64,000 bases of DNA from Fodinicola acaciae (lineage in GTDB: Bacteria > Actinomycetota > Actinomycetes > Mycobacteriales > HKI-0501). The position numbers and the translations under genes were made by a program. This document shows, in pieces, positions 8,873-17,582 of this stretch. Position 1 is the stretch's first letter, and every line of letters starts with the position of its first letter. The notes under the pieces were generated by a model that saw only the letters and a list, made by a program, of their open reading frames with translations, was not told the origin of the DNA and ran no database searches. The stretch lies in assembly GCF_010993745.1 (NCBI RefSeq), contig NZ_WOTN01000004.1:62001-126000 (forward strand), read 5' to 3'.

Positions 8873-9754
8873 TCAGGCGTCGATGGGCCGCCAGGCCGAT
8901 CGGCCGTGTTCGATGTGGACGTGGCCGAAGGGCACGTCGGCGAAGTGGACGCCGAAGCCGATGGTGTCGGGTTTGGCCAGTTCGAGGACGAGGTCGTGGC
9001 GGAGCCTGGTGGACAGCTGGTGATCGTGGTCGAAGGTGTTCTTCCATAGCGGGTGGCTGATCTGGAGCGGGGAATGGAAAGCGTCGCCGAAGGCGACGAC
9101 CCGTTGCCGGTCGGCGGTGATGACGTAGGCGGCGTGTCCGGCACTGTGGCCGGGGGTGAGCTTGACGGTCACACCAGGGAAGATCTCCTCGCCGTCGGCG
9201 ACGGTGCGCACGTGCGGCTCCAGAGCCTTGATCATGTCGCCCAGGCCCTGCGCTTCGGCGAAATGGCGCTGGGTCCACTCGGGTTCGGCAACCAGGTAGT
9301 CGGCCGCGGTGAACGCGGGGTGGTCGCTGCCGGAAGCCGGGTGCCAGGCCCAACCGAAGTGGTCGTTGTGCAGGTGGGTGAGCGCGACGGCCTCGATGTC
9401 GGCAGGGCGCCGGCCCAGGGAGGCGAGGCTGTCCAGCAGCGCGCCGCCAGTGATGACGCCGAACGGATTCATCGGCGGCCCCACCGTCAACGGGCCGACC
9501 CCGGCATCGATGAGCAGGCCGCGGCCGTCGCGTTCGACGAGCAGCCCGCCGACGCTGGCCACCAGGTGCCCGCTTTCGTCCAGGTACGCGGCGTGCGTGA
9601 CCCAGTCCTCCTCAGTGGGATCGGGCAGCAACATCCGGGCCTTGAGCGTGGCCACACCGTCGGGCACGTAGCTCAGCCTCGTATCCCCGAGGGTGAGGGT
9701 CCGGATGCCCGAGGGCCGCCGGAGCCGGTCGCCCAGGTGCGATGCCTTGTCCAT
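8873..9754 (-). CDS. MBL-fold metallohydrolase
   Basis: A 293-residue metallo-beta-lactamase-fold enzyme. The zinc signature THLHNDHFG (near residue 125) is the canonical HxHxDH, TPGHSAGHAAYVI (about 196-208) supplies the next His, and FGDAFHSP (about 219) and FGVHF near the C-terminus the last ligands. The family includes lactonases and related hydrolases. ATG 9754 has a GGAGG site. It probably forms an operon with the SDR gene and is controlled by the divergently encoded MarR protein through the palindrome between them. The substrate cannot be told from sequence. Confidence 0.85.
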   Translation of the reverse strand: MDKASHLGDRLRRPSGIRTLTLGDTRLSYVPDGVATLKARMLLPDPTEEDWVTHAAYLDESGHLVASVGGLLVERDGRGLLIDAGVGPLTVGPPMNPFGVITGGALLDSLASLGRRPADIEAVALTHLHNDHFGWAWHPASGSDHPAFTAADYLVAEPEWTQRHFAEAQGLGDMIKALEPHVRTVADGEEIFPGVTVKLTPGHSAGHAAYVITADRQRVVAFGDAFHSPLQISHPLWKNTFDHDHQLSTRLRHDLVLELAKPDTIGFGVHFADVPFGHVHIEHGRSAWRPIDA

Positions 9755-9774
9755 GTGTCCAACCTCCAACTAGC

Positions 9775-9799
9775 TATGACTTCAATGTTTCAAGTCATA
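9775..9799. promoter_or_regulatory. MarR-type operator between the divergent MBL and marR genes
   Basis: Perfect inverted repeat TATGACTT / AAGTCATA with a 9-base spacer, located midway between the start of the MBL gene (9754, minus) and the MarR gene (9837, plus). Size and place fit a MarR dimer site controlling both promoters. Confidence 0.7.
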
Positions 9800-9836
9800 A
9801 CTATCATGGGTTGAAGGAGATTGCTAGAGTCGACTC

Positions 9837-10265
9837 ATGACCATGTCGGATGCACAGGTAGCCGAGGACTGGGAGCTGGGCAAGCTGGTGCATGAGCTGG
9901 ACATGCAAAACAGCGCGCGGCAGCGCGAGCGAGTGGGCAAGCTCGGCCTCACCGTCGCGCAGGCCGCCGCGCTCCGCGAGCTGACCGGCCCGATGACCAT
10001 GCGGGAACTGGCCGAGCGGATGAGCTGCGAACCGTCCAACGCCACCGTCGTGATCGACCACCTCGAAAATCAACGCCTGCTCGAACGGCGCCCCCATCCC
10101 ACCGACCGCCGAGCCAAACAGCTGATGCTCACCCCCGAAGGTGCCCAGCGCCGGGAAACGCTGCTGACATCTCTACGGGACGAGGAACCTCTCCTGACCG
10201 GCCTGACCCAGCAGGAGCAAGACACGCTCCAAGACCTGCTGCGGCGAGCCCTCTCCCGCCACTGA
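9837..10265 (+). CDS. MarR-family transcriptional regulator
   Basis: A 142-residue MarR protein. The winged helix covers residues about 43-105: TVAQAAALRELTG, MTMRELAERMSCEPSNATVVIDHLE (recognition helix), then the wing with the family signature RRPHPTDRRAKQLMLTPEG. Terminal helices provide the dimer interface. It is divergent from the MBL/SDR genes and shares an 82-base intergenic region with them that contains the inverted repeat 9775-9799. The likely role is a repressor of that pair released by a small aromatic or lipophilic ligand, as is usual for the family. Confidence 0.88.
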   Translation: MTMSDAQVAEDWELGKLVHELDMQNSARQRERVGKLGLTVAQAAALRELTGPMTMRELAERMSCEPSNATVVIDHLENQRLLERRPHPTDRRAKQLMLTPEGAQRRETLLTSLRDEEPLLTGLTQQEQDTLQDLLRRALSRH

Positions 10266-10586
10266 AGGGGCCGCCCCGACCTAACGGCGCGCGCCAGCCG
10301 CAACCAATGGCGCGATAAGCACCGACCCTTCGGCGTACCGGCCAGTTTCCCGATACGTAGCGATCGCTGCTTACCCGTCGTGCGAACATCCGTACAGAAA
10401 GGGAAGGCCAAGCGGTCAGGTAGCCGTCGTGTCTAACTGAAGAACGGCATTTACGTCCACAACGTAATCAACGTTATGACGTGACAGAAAAATACGACAT
10501 CCCGATTACAAAACGCCGTCCCGAAGCAGCGACATGGTGCCAGCCGGCCAGTGTTCCAAGCACCGGACATGACTGCCGTCACCGGC
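10266..10586. other. Intergenic stretch after marR
   Basis: About 320 bases. It contains a short AT-richer patch with an AACGT/ACGTT inverted repeat around 10461-10475. No gene or terminator is evident. Confidence 0.3.
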
Positions 10587-11510
10587 CTACTCGCCGAGCT
10601 GGCGCAGCATCGTCTCGGCCAGCTTGCGATGAGAACCAGATAGACCTTGGATGTCCTTCAGGCCGGCTAAGGACTCATAGCTGTCGGGCCTTACCGGTAC
10701 GCCGCGGCGCACCCACACGTCATCCGGGCGGATCAAGGTGTTGGTTGTCAGGATCTGCGAGTCGTAGGCCAGCGTGATCTCGATGATGCGACAGAGATTA
10801 TTGCTGTTGCGGGACAAGCGGCTCAGCGCCGGCACGAACAGCGTCGTCGGCTGGCCGTCGACTGCCAGTTGCAGTCGTTCGACGATGTACCGATCGAAGC
10901 GTGGCTCGATGGCGCTCAAGACCAGGTGTTGGTCGTTCTCTTCTGACGGCTTCGAGTCGACCAGCGCATCGCCGGCGGGCAGCTCCGGCAGCGGCGCTTC
11001 TGGCAGGCGGTAGGCGTGACGGCCACCCGCTGGGATAGCTTCGACCAGGGCCGTCAATGCAGCCCAGGCGCGCGGGTAGCGTTGCGCCAGTCCGCGGAAC
11101 GGGTCGGGTCCGGGCAGAGCATCAAGTGGCGTACGTCGTCGCGAGGCCAGCAGGTGCGACAGCGGTCCGGCCGCCGCCGTCGTGATCAGCCGGATATGTT
11201 CGGCCTTGACGGCACGGTCGACATGCGCCTCTTCGAGGAGGCTGTTACGCACCACCACCGTCACGGCGGCTCGCAGTTCCAGTGCCGCGTTCCGCGGATC
11301 GTGCCAAGCGGCTTCCTCGATGAACGGGGCGATCAGGACGTCACGAGTCGGTTCGTCGTAGCTGGCGAAGGCTTCGGCCCGGTTGAGGATGTCCTGACCA
11401 ATGGCTGCGGCCCGGTCGCTCGTCAGCCCACAGTCGTTAACCAGCAGCTGCGGCAGTTCCTGTCGACAGAAGGTGATCATGAGTTCGGGATCAGGCTGGT
11501 CTTGGCTCAT
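10587..11510 (-). CDS. Hypothetical protein
   Basis: A 307-residue soluble protein with no family I recognise. The N-terminal 160 residues are mainly helical and acidic; the C-terminal half (from about residue 200) is mixed and contains the unusual runs LSRLSRNSNNLCRIIEITLAYD and GLKDIQGLSGSHRKLAETMLRQLG. No membrane segment or signal peptide. A weak AAGG site precedes ATG 11510. It is divergent from the Lsr2-tailed gene at 11,644, so both may share the 130-base AT-rich region between them. Confidence 0.55.
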   Translation of the reverse strand: MSQDQPDPELMITFCRQELPQLLVNDCGLTSDRAAAIGQDILNRAEAFASYDEPTRDVLIAPFIEEAAWHDPRNAALELRAAVTVVVRNSLLEEAHVDRAVKAEHIRLITTAAAGPLSHLLASRRRTPLDALPGPDPFRGLAQRYPRAWAALTALVEAIPAGGRHAYRLPEAPLPELPAGDALVDSKPSEENDQHLVLSAIEPRFDRYIVERLQLAVDGQPTTLFVPALSRLSRNSNNLCRIIEITLAYDSQILTTNTLIRPDDVWVRRGVPVRPDSYESLAGLKDIQGLSGSHRKLAETMLRQLGE

Positions 11511-11626
11511 CGCCTTGTTCTACGCCTGGCCGCCTCGATCATCTTTATAGAATACCGGTCATCGATGATGTACCGGCAAGACTCACGTCACCGCGTAGAT
11601 GCTCGACAGCTTTTTGCGAATTTATT

Positions 11627-11645
11627 ATACTAATGGCATTAGTAT
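11627..11645. promoter_or_regulatory. Palindrome overlapping promoter and start of the Lsr2-tailed gene
   Basis: Perfect ATACTAAT-GGC-ATTAGTAT palindrome with 8-base arms. It overlaps a TATACT -10 hexamer (11626-11631) and the ATG at 11644. A protein bound here would block both transcription and the leaderless start, so this looks like an autoregulatory operator. Confidence 0.6.
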
Positions 11646-12213
11646 GTCAAAGATGCCATCTAAATACCAGCCCATTGAGTATCCATATTCGCCAGGTCCG
11701 CGACTACCCGCCGGTGACGTATCGATTAACCGACGCGGCCGCATTAGCCTTGCCATGCACTTCCTGCAGACCAACCAGCTGTCGGCCAGTAAACGAGTCC
11801 ATATCTACTGGGAAGCAGCCCATCAATGCGTCGTCCTAGCCTTCACGACTTCAGATAATCCGAGAGCCTTCCCGCTCTGGCGCGTCTCGGGAATTCGATC
11901 CAGCTCTGATAGCCACGCCGTCTGGTTTGGAGGATTCTTCCACCCAAACAAAATCGACCCAGAACCATATGTCGGCCGGTACATCTGCCGGCCGACCAGC
12001 GCCGACGCCATCGGTATGACCGAGCGTGCTGGCGAGACGGTTTATGTCATCGATCTCAAACGGCCAGTCGGAACTGTTCGACGGACACGCCGTGACTCTC
12101 AGCCAGCCGCCGCCGAGATCCGGAGTTGGGCACAAGCCCACGATCTTCCTTTCCCTCGCCGCGGCCGACTACCTACTGCACTTGTCGAACGGTACCTCGC
12201 GTCCGAGCGTTGA
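11644..12213 (+). CDS. DNA-binding protein with Lsr2-type C-terminal domain
   Basis: A 189-residue protein. The last about 35 residues (EIRSWAQAHDLPFPRRGRLP, then TALVERYLAS) match the DNA-binding domain of Lsr2, including the RGR minor-groove hook. Lsr2 silences AT-rich foreign DNA in actinobacteria. The first about 150 residues are not the Lsr2 dimerisation domain; they hold a short beta-rich segment with RRGRISLAMHFLQ that could be an AbrB-like fold, but this is unclear. The start ATG 11644 is leaderless (TATACT 12 nt upstream) and lies in a palindrome. An element-borne xenogeneic silencer that controls its own AT-rich cargo is a reasonable inference. Confidence 0.65.
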   Translation: MSKMPSKYQPIEYPYSPGPRLPAGDVSINRRGRISLAMHFLQTNQLSASKRVHIYWEAAHQCVVLAFTTSDNPRAFPLWRVSGIRSSSDSHAVWFGGFFHPNKIDPEPYVGRYICRPTSADAIGMTERAGETVYVIDLKRPVGTVRRTRRDSQPAAAEIRSWAQAHDLPFPRRGRLPTALVERYLASER

Positions 12214-12589
12214 TTGCCATTTCACCCTATGTCAGTCGAGGTGGCGCGCCTTGTTTAGAATTCGTCGGTACGCTTCTTGTAATGGTCGACAGTCCGCTTG
12301 TAAACCTGGCCATAAAGTGCGCACTTGCCATCCCTAGATAATAGTCGAACATGGCGTCGACAACGTCTTGGCGCGCAGAAGACATCGGCGCCGATGTGAC
12401 CGAGGGCTACCTCAGGTGATCACTCAAATCGGCGAGATGCGCCACCGGCCGGCATCGCAAATGCCCGCCGCTATTCGGTGCCAACGGTTGACCTTCGCGT
12501 TTCAAGCAATCTTTGATAGCGCCACGTATACGTGGCGATGAATAGATCACTTGATTTATTAACACATCGAAGTCACAATATGTACAGTA
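12214..12589. other. Intergenic stretch
   Basis: About 375 bases, AT-rich towards the right end (12,530-12,589), presumably carrying the promoter of the gene at 12,590. A TTGATT hexamer at 12551-12556 has no well-spaced -10 partner. No gene recognised. Confidence 0.3.
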
Positions 12590-14161
12590 ATGCTCGACGA
12601 ATCCGATTCACTTTCACTCCTGCTGGCGCCGCATAAAGGCGGCCGTCAAGTTGACTGGCCAACTGAGCTAAGGAACCTTGCTGCAGCACAGCTTGAGGCC
12701 GCAACGGATGAACAGTTTCAATACCTACTCATGGAATTGGGATCTGAGATCATCCTAGAGACTGATTTCGACAACAAACCTCGGCACGACCTTATCCTGA
12801 CCATCCTCACTAAGGCATCACCGAGTGAGCTAGCCGATGCCTGGGAGATGGCGCTTAGCTGGTGCGAGCTGGTGTCCAATTATAATCTTGAAGACATTGT
12901 CGATGACGACGACATCTGGGATGAGGATGCGATCCCCTCAGCTGTTGAGTGGCTCAAGGTGAACGCCGCCGATGAGCAGTTGGCCGCGATGTACGCACGA
13001 AATGGCCTGTCAATGCCACAAGCAAAGGATCACGGTTCCGCTCGCAATCACGGCCGCCAAGTGGCCGAGCTGGTTGATCAGATCACGCCACGTCAGCTGC
13101 TGGCATCCTGGCGAGTAGCGGTCGGCGTCAACCTCGAATCTCGTCGGGTTATACCGACGAGCGGACTCGTCAAGTTCGGCACTCATTGGAATTTCTACCT
13201 GAACCCTAAGTTGGCCGGCCAATCGCTGGTGATCCGAGCCGACGTCGACAGGATTGGTCTCTTCCTCGACGATCGATGCGTCTTTCTCGCACCGTCGGAG
13301 TTGAGTGAGGCGGACCTTAGCTTTGTTAGTGATGCAACTCGTACTCCGGAACCATTTGATTGGGCTAGTTTCGACGTGGTGGTTCCACCGGCAATCGAGA
13401 CCACACGGACTCTGCCACCGTCAGGCGCTGTAGTACTCCGCGATAGGGTCCGCGTTTTCCTTGGTCCGGAACATGGTGGCCAGGTCGCAAAATTGCGTGT
13501 CGATGCAAACGAGACTGATGTTTATCTGGACGGTATGTTTCTCCATACCATGCGCGTAGGCCTGCCAGATCCTGACCGACAGGCGCTGGTCTTGGCGGGC
13601 AAGGCGCGGCCGATCGATCGAGTTCGTCCGACGCATGCTCGCGACAGGTCAGTAGCCGCGGAGTCTCCAGCTGATTCCTTCGACATCGACAGAGCGCGCA
13701 GGCTGTACGAGGATGACAAACTCACACTTGAGCAGACCGCCGAAGCGATGGCTGTTAAGCTATGGAAGGTACGGGCCCGTCTCATGGAGGCGGGGGTAGT
13801 GATGCGCCCTCGACATGCGATCCGGAACTCGAAATTTACTCCTGAATTGCTGGCCAAGGCTCGGAAAATGTATGAGGATGACCAACTGACCACGACTGTG
13901 ATCGCTCAGCGCCTAGGCTTCAGCGCGTCCACGGTCGGACATAGCTTGCACGTTGCCGGTGTTCGGTTGCGCCCTGGCGGGCATACCACCATCCAGTTCA
14001 CTCCCGATCAGCTGCGCCTGGCCCGCGACATATACCTGAACCAAGGCAAAGGATATAGAGCAGTCGCGAAGGCGCTTGGCACAAACTACAACGCCGTACG
14101 CCGGGCTCTTATCGAGGCCGGTGTCAAACCGCGGCCGCGAGTGGGAACCAGTGCTCGTTGA
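12590..14161 (+). CDS. Large protein with two beta modules and three tandem HTH repeats
   Basis: A 523-residue protein. The first about 180 residues are acidic and helical. Two similar beta-rich units follow: residues about 187-245 (SGLVKFGTHWNFYLNPKLAG, then QSLVIRADVDRIGLFLDD) and about 283-330 (GAVVLRDRVRVFLGPEHGGQ, then VAKLRVDANETDVYLDG). They resemble the small barrel at the C-terminus of IS481-type transposases. Residues about 365-515 contain three consecutive helix-turn-helix repeats, each starting RArklYeddkLTleqtAe-like, then a recognition helix and a GV.xRPR tail. No transposase DDE residues are seen, so I read it as a DNA-binding regulator built from transposase-derived parts. A strong terminator follows at 14,204. 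Confidence 0.6.
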   Translation: MLDESDSLSLLLAPHKGGRQVDWPTELRNLAAAQLEAATDEQFQYLLMELGSEIILETDFDNKPRHDLILTILTKASPSELADAWEMALSWCELVSNYNLEDIVDDDDIWDEDAIPSAVEWLKVNAADEQLAAMYARNGLSMPQAKDHGSARNHGRQVAELVDQITPRQLLASWRVAVGVNLESRRVIPTSGLVKFGTHWNFYLNPKLAGQSLVIRADVDRIGLFLDDRCVFLAPSELSEADLSFVSDATRTPEPFDWASFDVVVPPAIETTRTLPPSGAVVLRDRVRVFLGPEHGGQVAKLRVDANETDVYLDGMFLHTMRVGLPDPDRQALVLAGKARPIDRVRPTHARDRSVAAESPADSFDIDRARRLYEDDKLTLEQTAEAMAVKLWKVRARLMEAGVVMRPRHAIRNSKFTPELLAKARKMYEDDQLTTTVIAQRLGFSASTVGHSLHVAGVRLRPGGHTTIQFTPDQLRLARDIYLNQGKGYRAVAKALGTNYNAVRRALIEAGVKPRPRVGTSAR

Positions 14162-14203
14162 GCCCACTGCCGGTCAAACTCTGGTGGACACTGCAGAGGT
14201 GAT

Positions 14204-14232
14204 AAGCCGGGAGTCTGGATGACTCCCGGCTT
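14204..14232. terminator. Bidirectional terminator hairpin
   Basis: Perfect 12-base inverted repeat AAGCCGGGAGTC / GACTCCCGGCTT with a 5-base loop, between convergent genes (12590-14161 plus; 14265-14612 minus). AA and TT at the stem ends allow function in both directions. Confidence 0.85.
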
Positions 14233-14264
14233 CTTGCTGCGCCTGTCGACGGTAATGCGAAGAG

Positions 14265-14612
14265 CTAGCCCTTCGCGCCGTCCGGCGGCGCAGCCTTCTT
14301 GCTACCGACGCTCTTGAGCGCCGGCTTGGCCGGCGGTCCATCCGCGGCCTGAGGCACGTCGTCCCCAAACAACGACTGGATGGCCGCCTGGCGGGCTTGA
14401 GCTTCGCGCTCGATCGATTCCAGCGCGGCCTTGGCCCTGGCGCCGAACGTCGGTTCGGCGCGCTTGGTCTTGACGTAGTGCTCGACTGCCAGCAGGGCGG
14501 CGTCGGCGAGCGACATGTCGTCAAGTTGGGCTACCAGCGTGAACTGCGCGTGCAATCCGGCCGGCAGCTTGATCCCCAGCGTCTTGACGCCAGGGCCGGT
14601 TAGTTCGGTCAT
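14265..14612 (-). CDS. Small accessory protein, possibly RHH-like
   Basis: A 115-residue protein. The N-terminal half (KTLGIKLPAGLHAQFTLVAQ, then LDDMSLADAALLAVEHYV) fits a ribbon-helix-helix or related plasmid accessory fold: a short strand followed by two helices. The C-terminal 40 residues are Ala/Pro/Lys-rich and probably disordered. ATG 14612 has a GAGGAGGT site. It is the last gene of the ArdA-methyltransferase block. RHH proteins act in plasmid partition, transfer control or as antitoxins; which applies here is not known. Confidence 0.5.
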   Translation of the reverse strand: MTELTGPGVKTLGIKLPAGLHAQFTLVAQLDDMSLADAALLAVEHYVKTKRAEPTFGARAKAALESIEREAQARQAAIQSLFGDDVPQAADGPPAKPALKSVGSKKAAPPDGAKG

Positions 14613-14697
14613 GGTGACCGACCTCCTCGGTGTGGTGCGATCGGCCAGCTCCGGGTGAGCTGACGAGGTCGATCGCAGGCCACCGACGAGGTGCGAC

Positions 14698-15738
14698 CTA
14701 TGCCGCCGGCGAGGCTCGTGTCGCTAGCAGCCGCTGCATCGCCAGTTGCGCAAAATCTGTGTTCAGCTCGATGCCCAACCAGTCGCGATGCAGCTGCTCG
14801 GCGACCAGGGCGGTGGTGCCGCTGCCGAGAAACGGATCGAGTACTAAGCCAGGTTGAATACCAGCGTCACAGTCACATGTCGGCCCAAGTGCGCCACGAC
14901 GAGCCGACCCGCCTAGCCCGCGTAGCATTGGCCGCTGCCAGGGCAAATAGCAGGTGGCGCACCGTTGCTCTGGACAGCCGGCGCGGATGGCACGTTCGGC
15001 CAATGCGCGCGGGAAGGTGGCGAAGTGGGCTCCCTTGAAGCCAACCGTCGGCAGGCGCCAGACATCGCCGGGATTCTTGCCGAGTGGATGTCCCACTAGG
15101 CCGGCAGCCTTGAGCTTGGCCAGTCCGGAGCCGCCATCACTGTTCGGTCCGCGCCAGTGCTCCGGCACGCTGTCTGTCGCCGTCGTCGACCGCGGCGGCC
15201 GGGTGACACTGACATGCGGCTCTCGGATGGCGTCCAAGTCGAAGAAGTACCGCTTCTGCCGGGCGAAGACGTAGACGTACTCGTGGGTGGCGCTAAGCCG
15301 ATCACGCACCGGACTGGGCATCGGGTTGGTCTTGCTCCAGATGACCTTGTTGCGCAGCGTCCAACCGTCGGCCAGCAGGGCCGCGGCAAGTCGTTCTGGT
15401 GCCAGCAGCAGGCTTTTGGCTGGCGCGCCTTGGTTCTGGTGCAGGCTGTAGCTGTCGCCGAGATTCAGCCAGAGGGTGCCGGTCGGCACCAGTAGGCGAG
15501 CTACTTCGGCCATGACCTCGCGCAGCATCCCGACCCAGGTGTCGACATCTGGCTCCAGGCCGAACTGTCCGTCGACGCCGTAATCTCGCAGCCGAAAGTA
15601 CGGCGGGCTGGTCAGCACCATGTCGACGGACGCATCCGGCAACCTACACAACTGCGCCTGCGCGTCGCCAACCAGCACCGTGTTGCGCGGCAGCTCGTCG
15701 ACGCGGCTGGCGAGCTCAGACATCCGTGCGGAAGACAT
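14698..15738 (-). CDS. Site-specific DNA methyltransferase (beta class)
   Basis: A 346-residue amino-methyltransferase. Catalytic motif IV (LTSPPYF, near residue 47) precedes the SAM-binding motif I (LDPFLGSGTTAL, near residue 306), the permuted order of the beta class (N6-adenine or N4-cytosine methylation). A Cys-rich insertion (CPEQRCATCYLPW, later CDCDAG) near residues 258-300 may bind zinc. No restriction nuclease is adjacent, so it is an orphan enzyme. Placed directly after ArdA, it may protect the incoming element from host restriction by modifying its DNA. ATG 15738 has a GGAGG site and overlaps the end of ArdA by 23 bases. Confidence 0.85.
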   Translation of the reverse strand: MSSARMSELASRVDELPRNTVLVGDAQAQLCRLPDASVDMVLTSPPYFRLRDYGVDGQFGLEPDVDTWVGMLREVMAEVARLLVPTGTLWLNLGDSYSLHQNQGAPAKSLLLAPERLAAALLADGWTLRNKVIWSKTNPMPSPVRDRLSATHEYVYVFARQKRYFFDLDAIREPHVSVTRPPRSTTATDSVPEHWRGPNSDGGSGLAKLKAAGLVGHPLGKNPGDVWRLPTVGFKGAHFATFPRALAERAIRAGCPEQRCATCYLPWQRPMLRGLGGSARRGALGPTCDCDAGIQPGLVLDPFLGSGTTALVAEQLHRDWLGIELNTDFAQLAMQRLLATRASPAA

Positions 15739-17455
15739 AAATGCCTCCTCCCGGCCGGTCAACGACGTCGAGGTAGTGGCTTCGTTCTTCCGCCAGCCCT
15801 TCGTAGTCAATGTGCACATGTTCGGCTAGCCAGTCTGGGATGTACTGCTGGAAGTTGCTGTCGTCCATGGCGGCAACGTGGGCCTCAGCCCAGGCATGCA
15901 TGGAGTCGTACGCACCTTCGTAGGCGTCGGCAAAGGTGTCCAGGTCGTTCGGGTTGTGCAGGCCGACCACGGCGACGTAGGCCGCATACGCTTCGCCGTG
16001 CTCACGTAAACCGTTGGCCAGCTTGGAAACCGTGGCAAAGCTGGGATGCTCGCCGAGATCGTCATCCAGTCCCAATCGGCCAAAGTCGCTGTAGTCGAAG
16101 ATGGCTGGTTCCTCGGCACCGAGTGTGCGGCTGCCACGCAACAGAAAGTTGGCCGCATCCTGGAGTTCTTCGGCGCTGAGCGTGGCGTCGAACCAGGCGC
16201 CGTGCAGGTGGCCGTTGGTGTAGTCGGCCAGACTGGCGACCCAGATGGTTGGCTCCAGCGGTTCGTTAGGCGAGCGCTGGCCCAACCCCGCACCGGCCAC
16301 GGCGGACTCGTATGCCTCATGCTCGCGTTCCAGCGTCTCCCACTCCGCTTGCAACGCCTCGTCGGAGTCTGTCTCGAAGACCCGCACGTCGGCGTACGGC
16401 GTGCGCAGCATGACGATGCCGCCAGGCCGGCCATCTTGATACGGACAGCGGCCCGCCCAAAGGTCGTCTAAAGATGTGCGATCGCCAAGTTCGGCGTCGA
16501 CGTGGTCGGCCAGCTCGAACAGGGCTTGCAGACGGGCGGCGTAGACTTCCGCTTCGTCCAGCTCACTGTTCTGCTGGTCGTCGGTGTGCCAGGTGGCAGC
16601 GTCTGCCCAGTGAAATGGGTCAGGTTCGTTTAGATTGTGGTCGGATTCGGTGGTTGAGGCGCGAAGCGTGGTCGTGTCGATGTCTGCAGCTGCCGGCTGG
16701 CGGCGTGGCGCATGGTTTGTCAGCTCAGTCCACCCTGGAACCGCGGCGGTCTCGCCGGCTTCTGCACGGCTGTTGACGTACGAGCCGAGAAACAGAATTT
16801 CCAGGTCAAAACCGCTATCGGCGTTGACCAAGGCGTCCAACTCCTGCATGACGCCATGTGCATCAACGACACCGGTAGCGGCCAAGGCAGCCAGCGGGCC
16901 ATCGCTGCCTCGCATGAGGCGGCGGGCAATTTCACGTGCGGTGAGATGGTCGATATCGCAGCTGGCGGCTTCGGCAGCGGCCATACCGTCGGCGATGAGC
17001 CAATCGCGGTTCCGCTCAGCTTCCGCCACATCCCAAATGGCATGGCGGCGGCTGAGTTCTTCACTCGCCCGTTCGGCCCAACCGAGCACAGCAGCTGTTT
17101 CGCCAGCGGCCGCGCGGTCAGCGCAGTAGGCGGCCAGCGCGTCCATGGCGCCTTCGTAGTCGATGTCTTCGGCATTGGCGGCGGCGATTTCGGCGGCTAA
17201 GCGCTCGGCGTCGACCTCGCCAGTCCGGGCCAGCCGCAAGAACGCCGAGTCCAGACCGTCGTGGTACATGAAGGCAATCACGGCGGCCGTGGTGTCGTCG
17301 ATGAGACGGTGCTCGGCTTCGGCCGACGTGACGCCTTCGCGGATGTGACTGTCGAACGGGTCGTCTAGGTAGGGCGGCTCTAGCTGCGGATCGTAGCCAG
17401 TGAAAGGGTTTCGGGAGGGTTCCGCCTCAAAGGGTCTGAAGGGATGTTGTTCCAT
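15716..17455 (-). CDS. ardA: ArdA-type antirestriction protein with long N-terminal extension
   Basis: A 579-residue protein. The C-terminal about 170 residues are a recognisable ArdA domain (PTIWVASLADYTNGHLHGAW, then FDATLSAEELQDAANFL), an acidic DNA mimic that blocks type I restriction enzymes. ArdA alone is usually 165-200 residues. Here about 400 residues precede it: two diverged repeats (each a helical unit, then GEVDAERL or GVVDAHGV, ending RAAAGETAAVLGWAE or RAEAGETAAVPGWTE; about residues 45-125 and 170-245) and a third region around 300-380. The whole protein is strongly acidic. It is the first gene of the anti-restriction block, upstream of the methyltransferase. Confidence 0.8.
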   Translation of the reverse strand: MEQHPFRPFEAEPSRNPFTGYDPQLEPPYLDDPFDSHIREGVTSAEAEHRLIDDTTAAVIAFMYHDGLDSAFLRLARTGEVDAERLAAEIAAANAEDIDYEGAMDALAAYCADRAAAGETAAVLGWAERASEELSRRHAIWDVAEAERNRDWLIADGMAAAEAASCDIDHLTAREIARRLMRGSDGPLAALAATGVVDAHGVMQELDALVNADSGFDLEILFLGSYVNSRAEAGETAAVPGWTELTNHAPRRQPAAADIDTTTLRASTTESDHNLNEPDPFHWADAATWHTDDQQNSELDEAEVYAARLQALFELADHVDAELGDRTSLDDLWAGRCPYQDGRPGGIVMLRTPYADVRVFETDSDEALQAEWETLEREHEAYESAVAGAGLGQRSPNEPLEPTIWVASLADYTNGHLHGAWFDATLSAEELQDAANFLLRGSRTLGAEEPAIFDYSDFGRLGLDDDLGEHPSFATVSKLANGLREHGEAYAAYVAVVGLHNPNDLDTFADAYEGAYDSMHAWAEAHVAAMDDSNFQQYIPDWLAEHVHIDYEGLAEERSHYLDVVDRPGGGIYVFRTDV

Positions 17456-17529
17456 AGCATGGTGGTTCCTATTTAGAGCTTGATTTTGGGTGCACGAACA
17501 CTCACCTCATTTAGGTGCGAAAAACGATC

Positions 17530-17557
17530 TTGAAAAGAGTGATGCAGATGATAAAAT
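17530..17557 (+). promoter_or_regulatory. Promoter of the tRNA gene
   Basis: TTGAAA at 17530-17535 and TAAAAT at 17552-17557 with a 16-base spacer, 25 bases before the tRNA. The surrounding sequence is very AT-rich for this genome. Confidence 0.6.
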
Positions 17558-17582
17558 AGAAGCGGCGATTTCAAATACTCAT

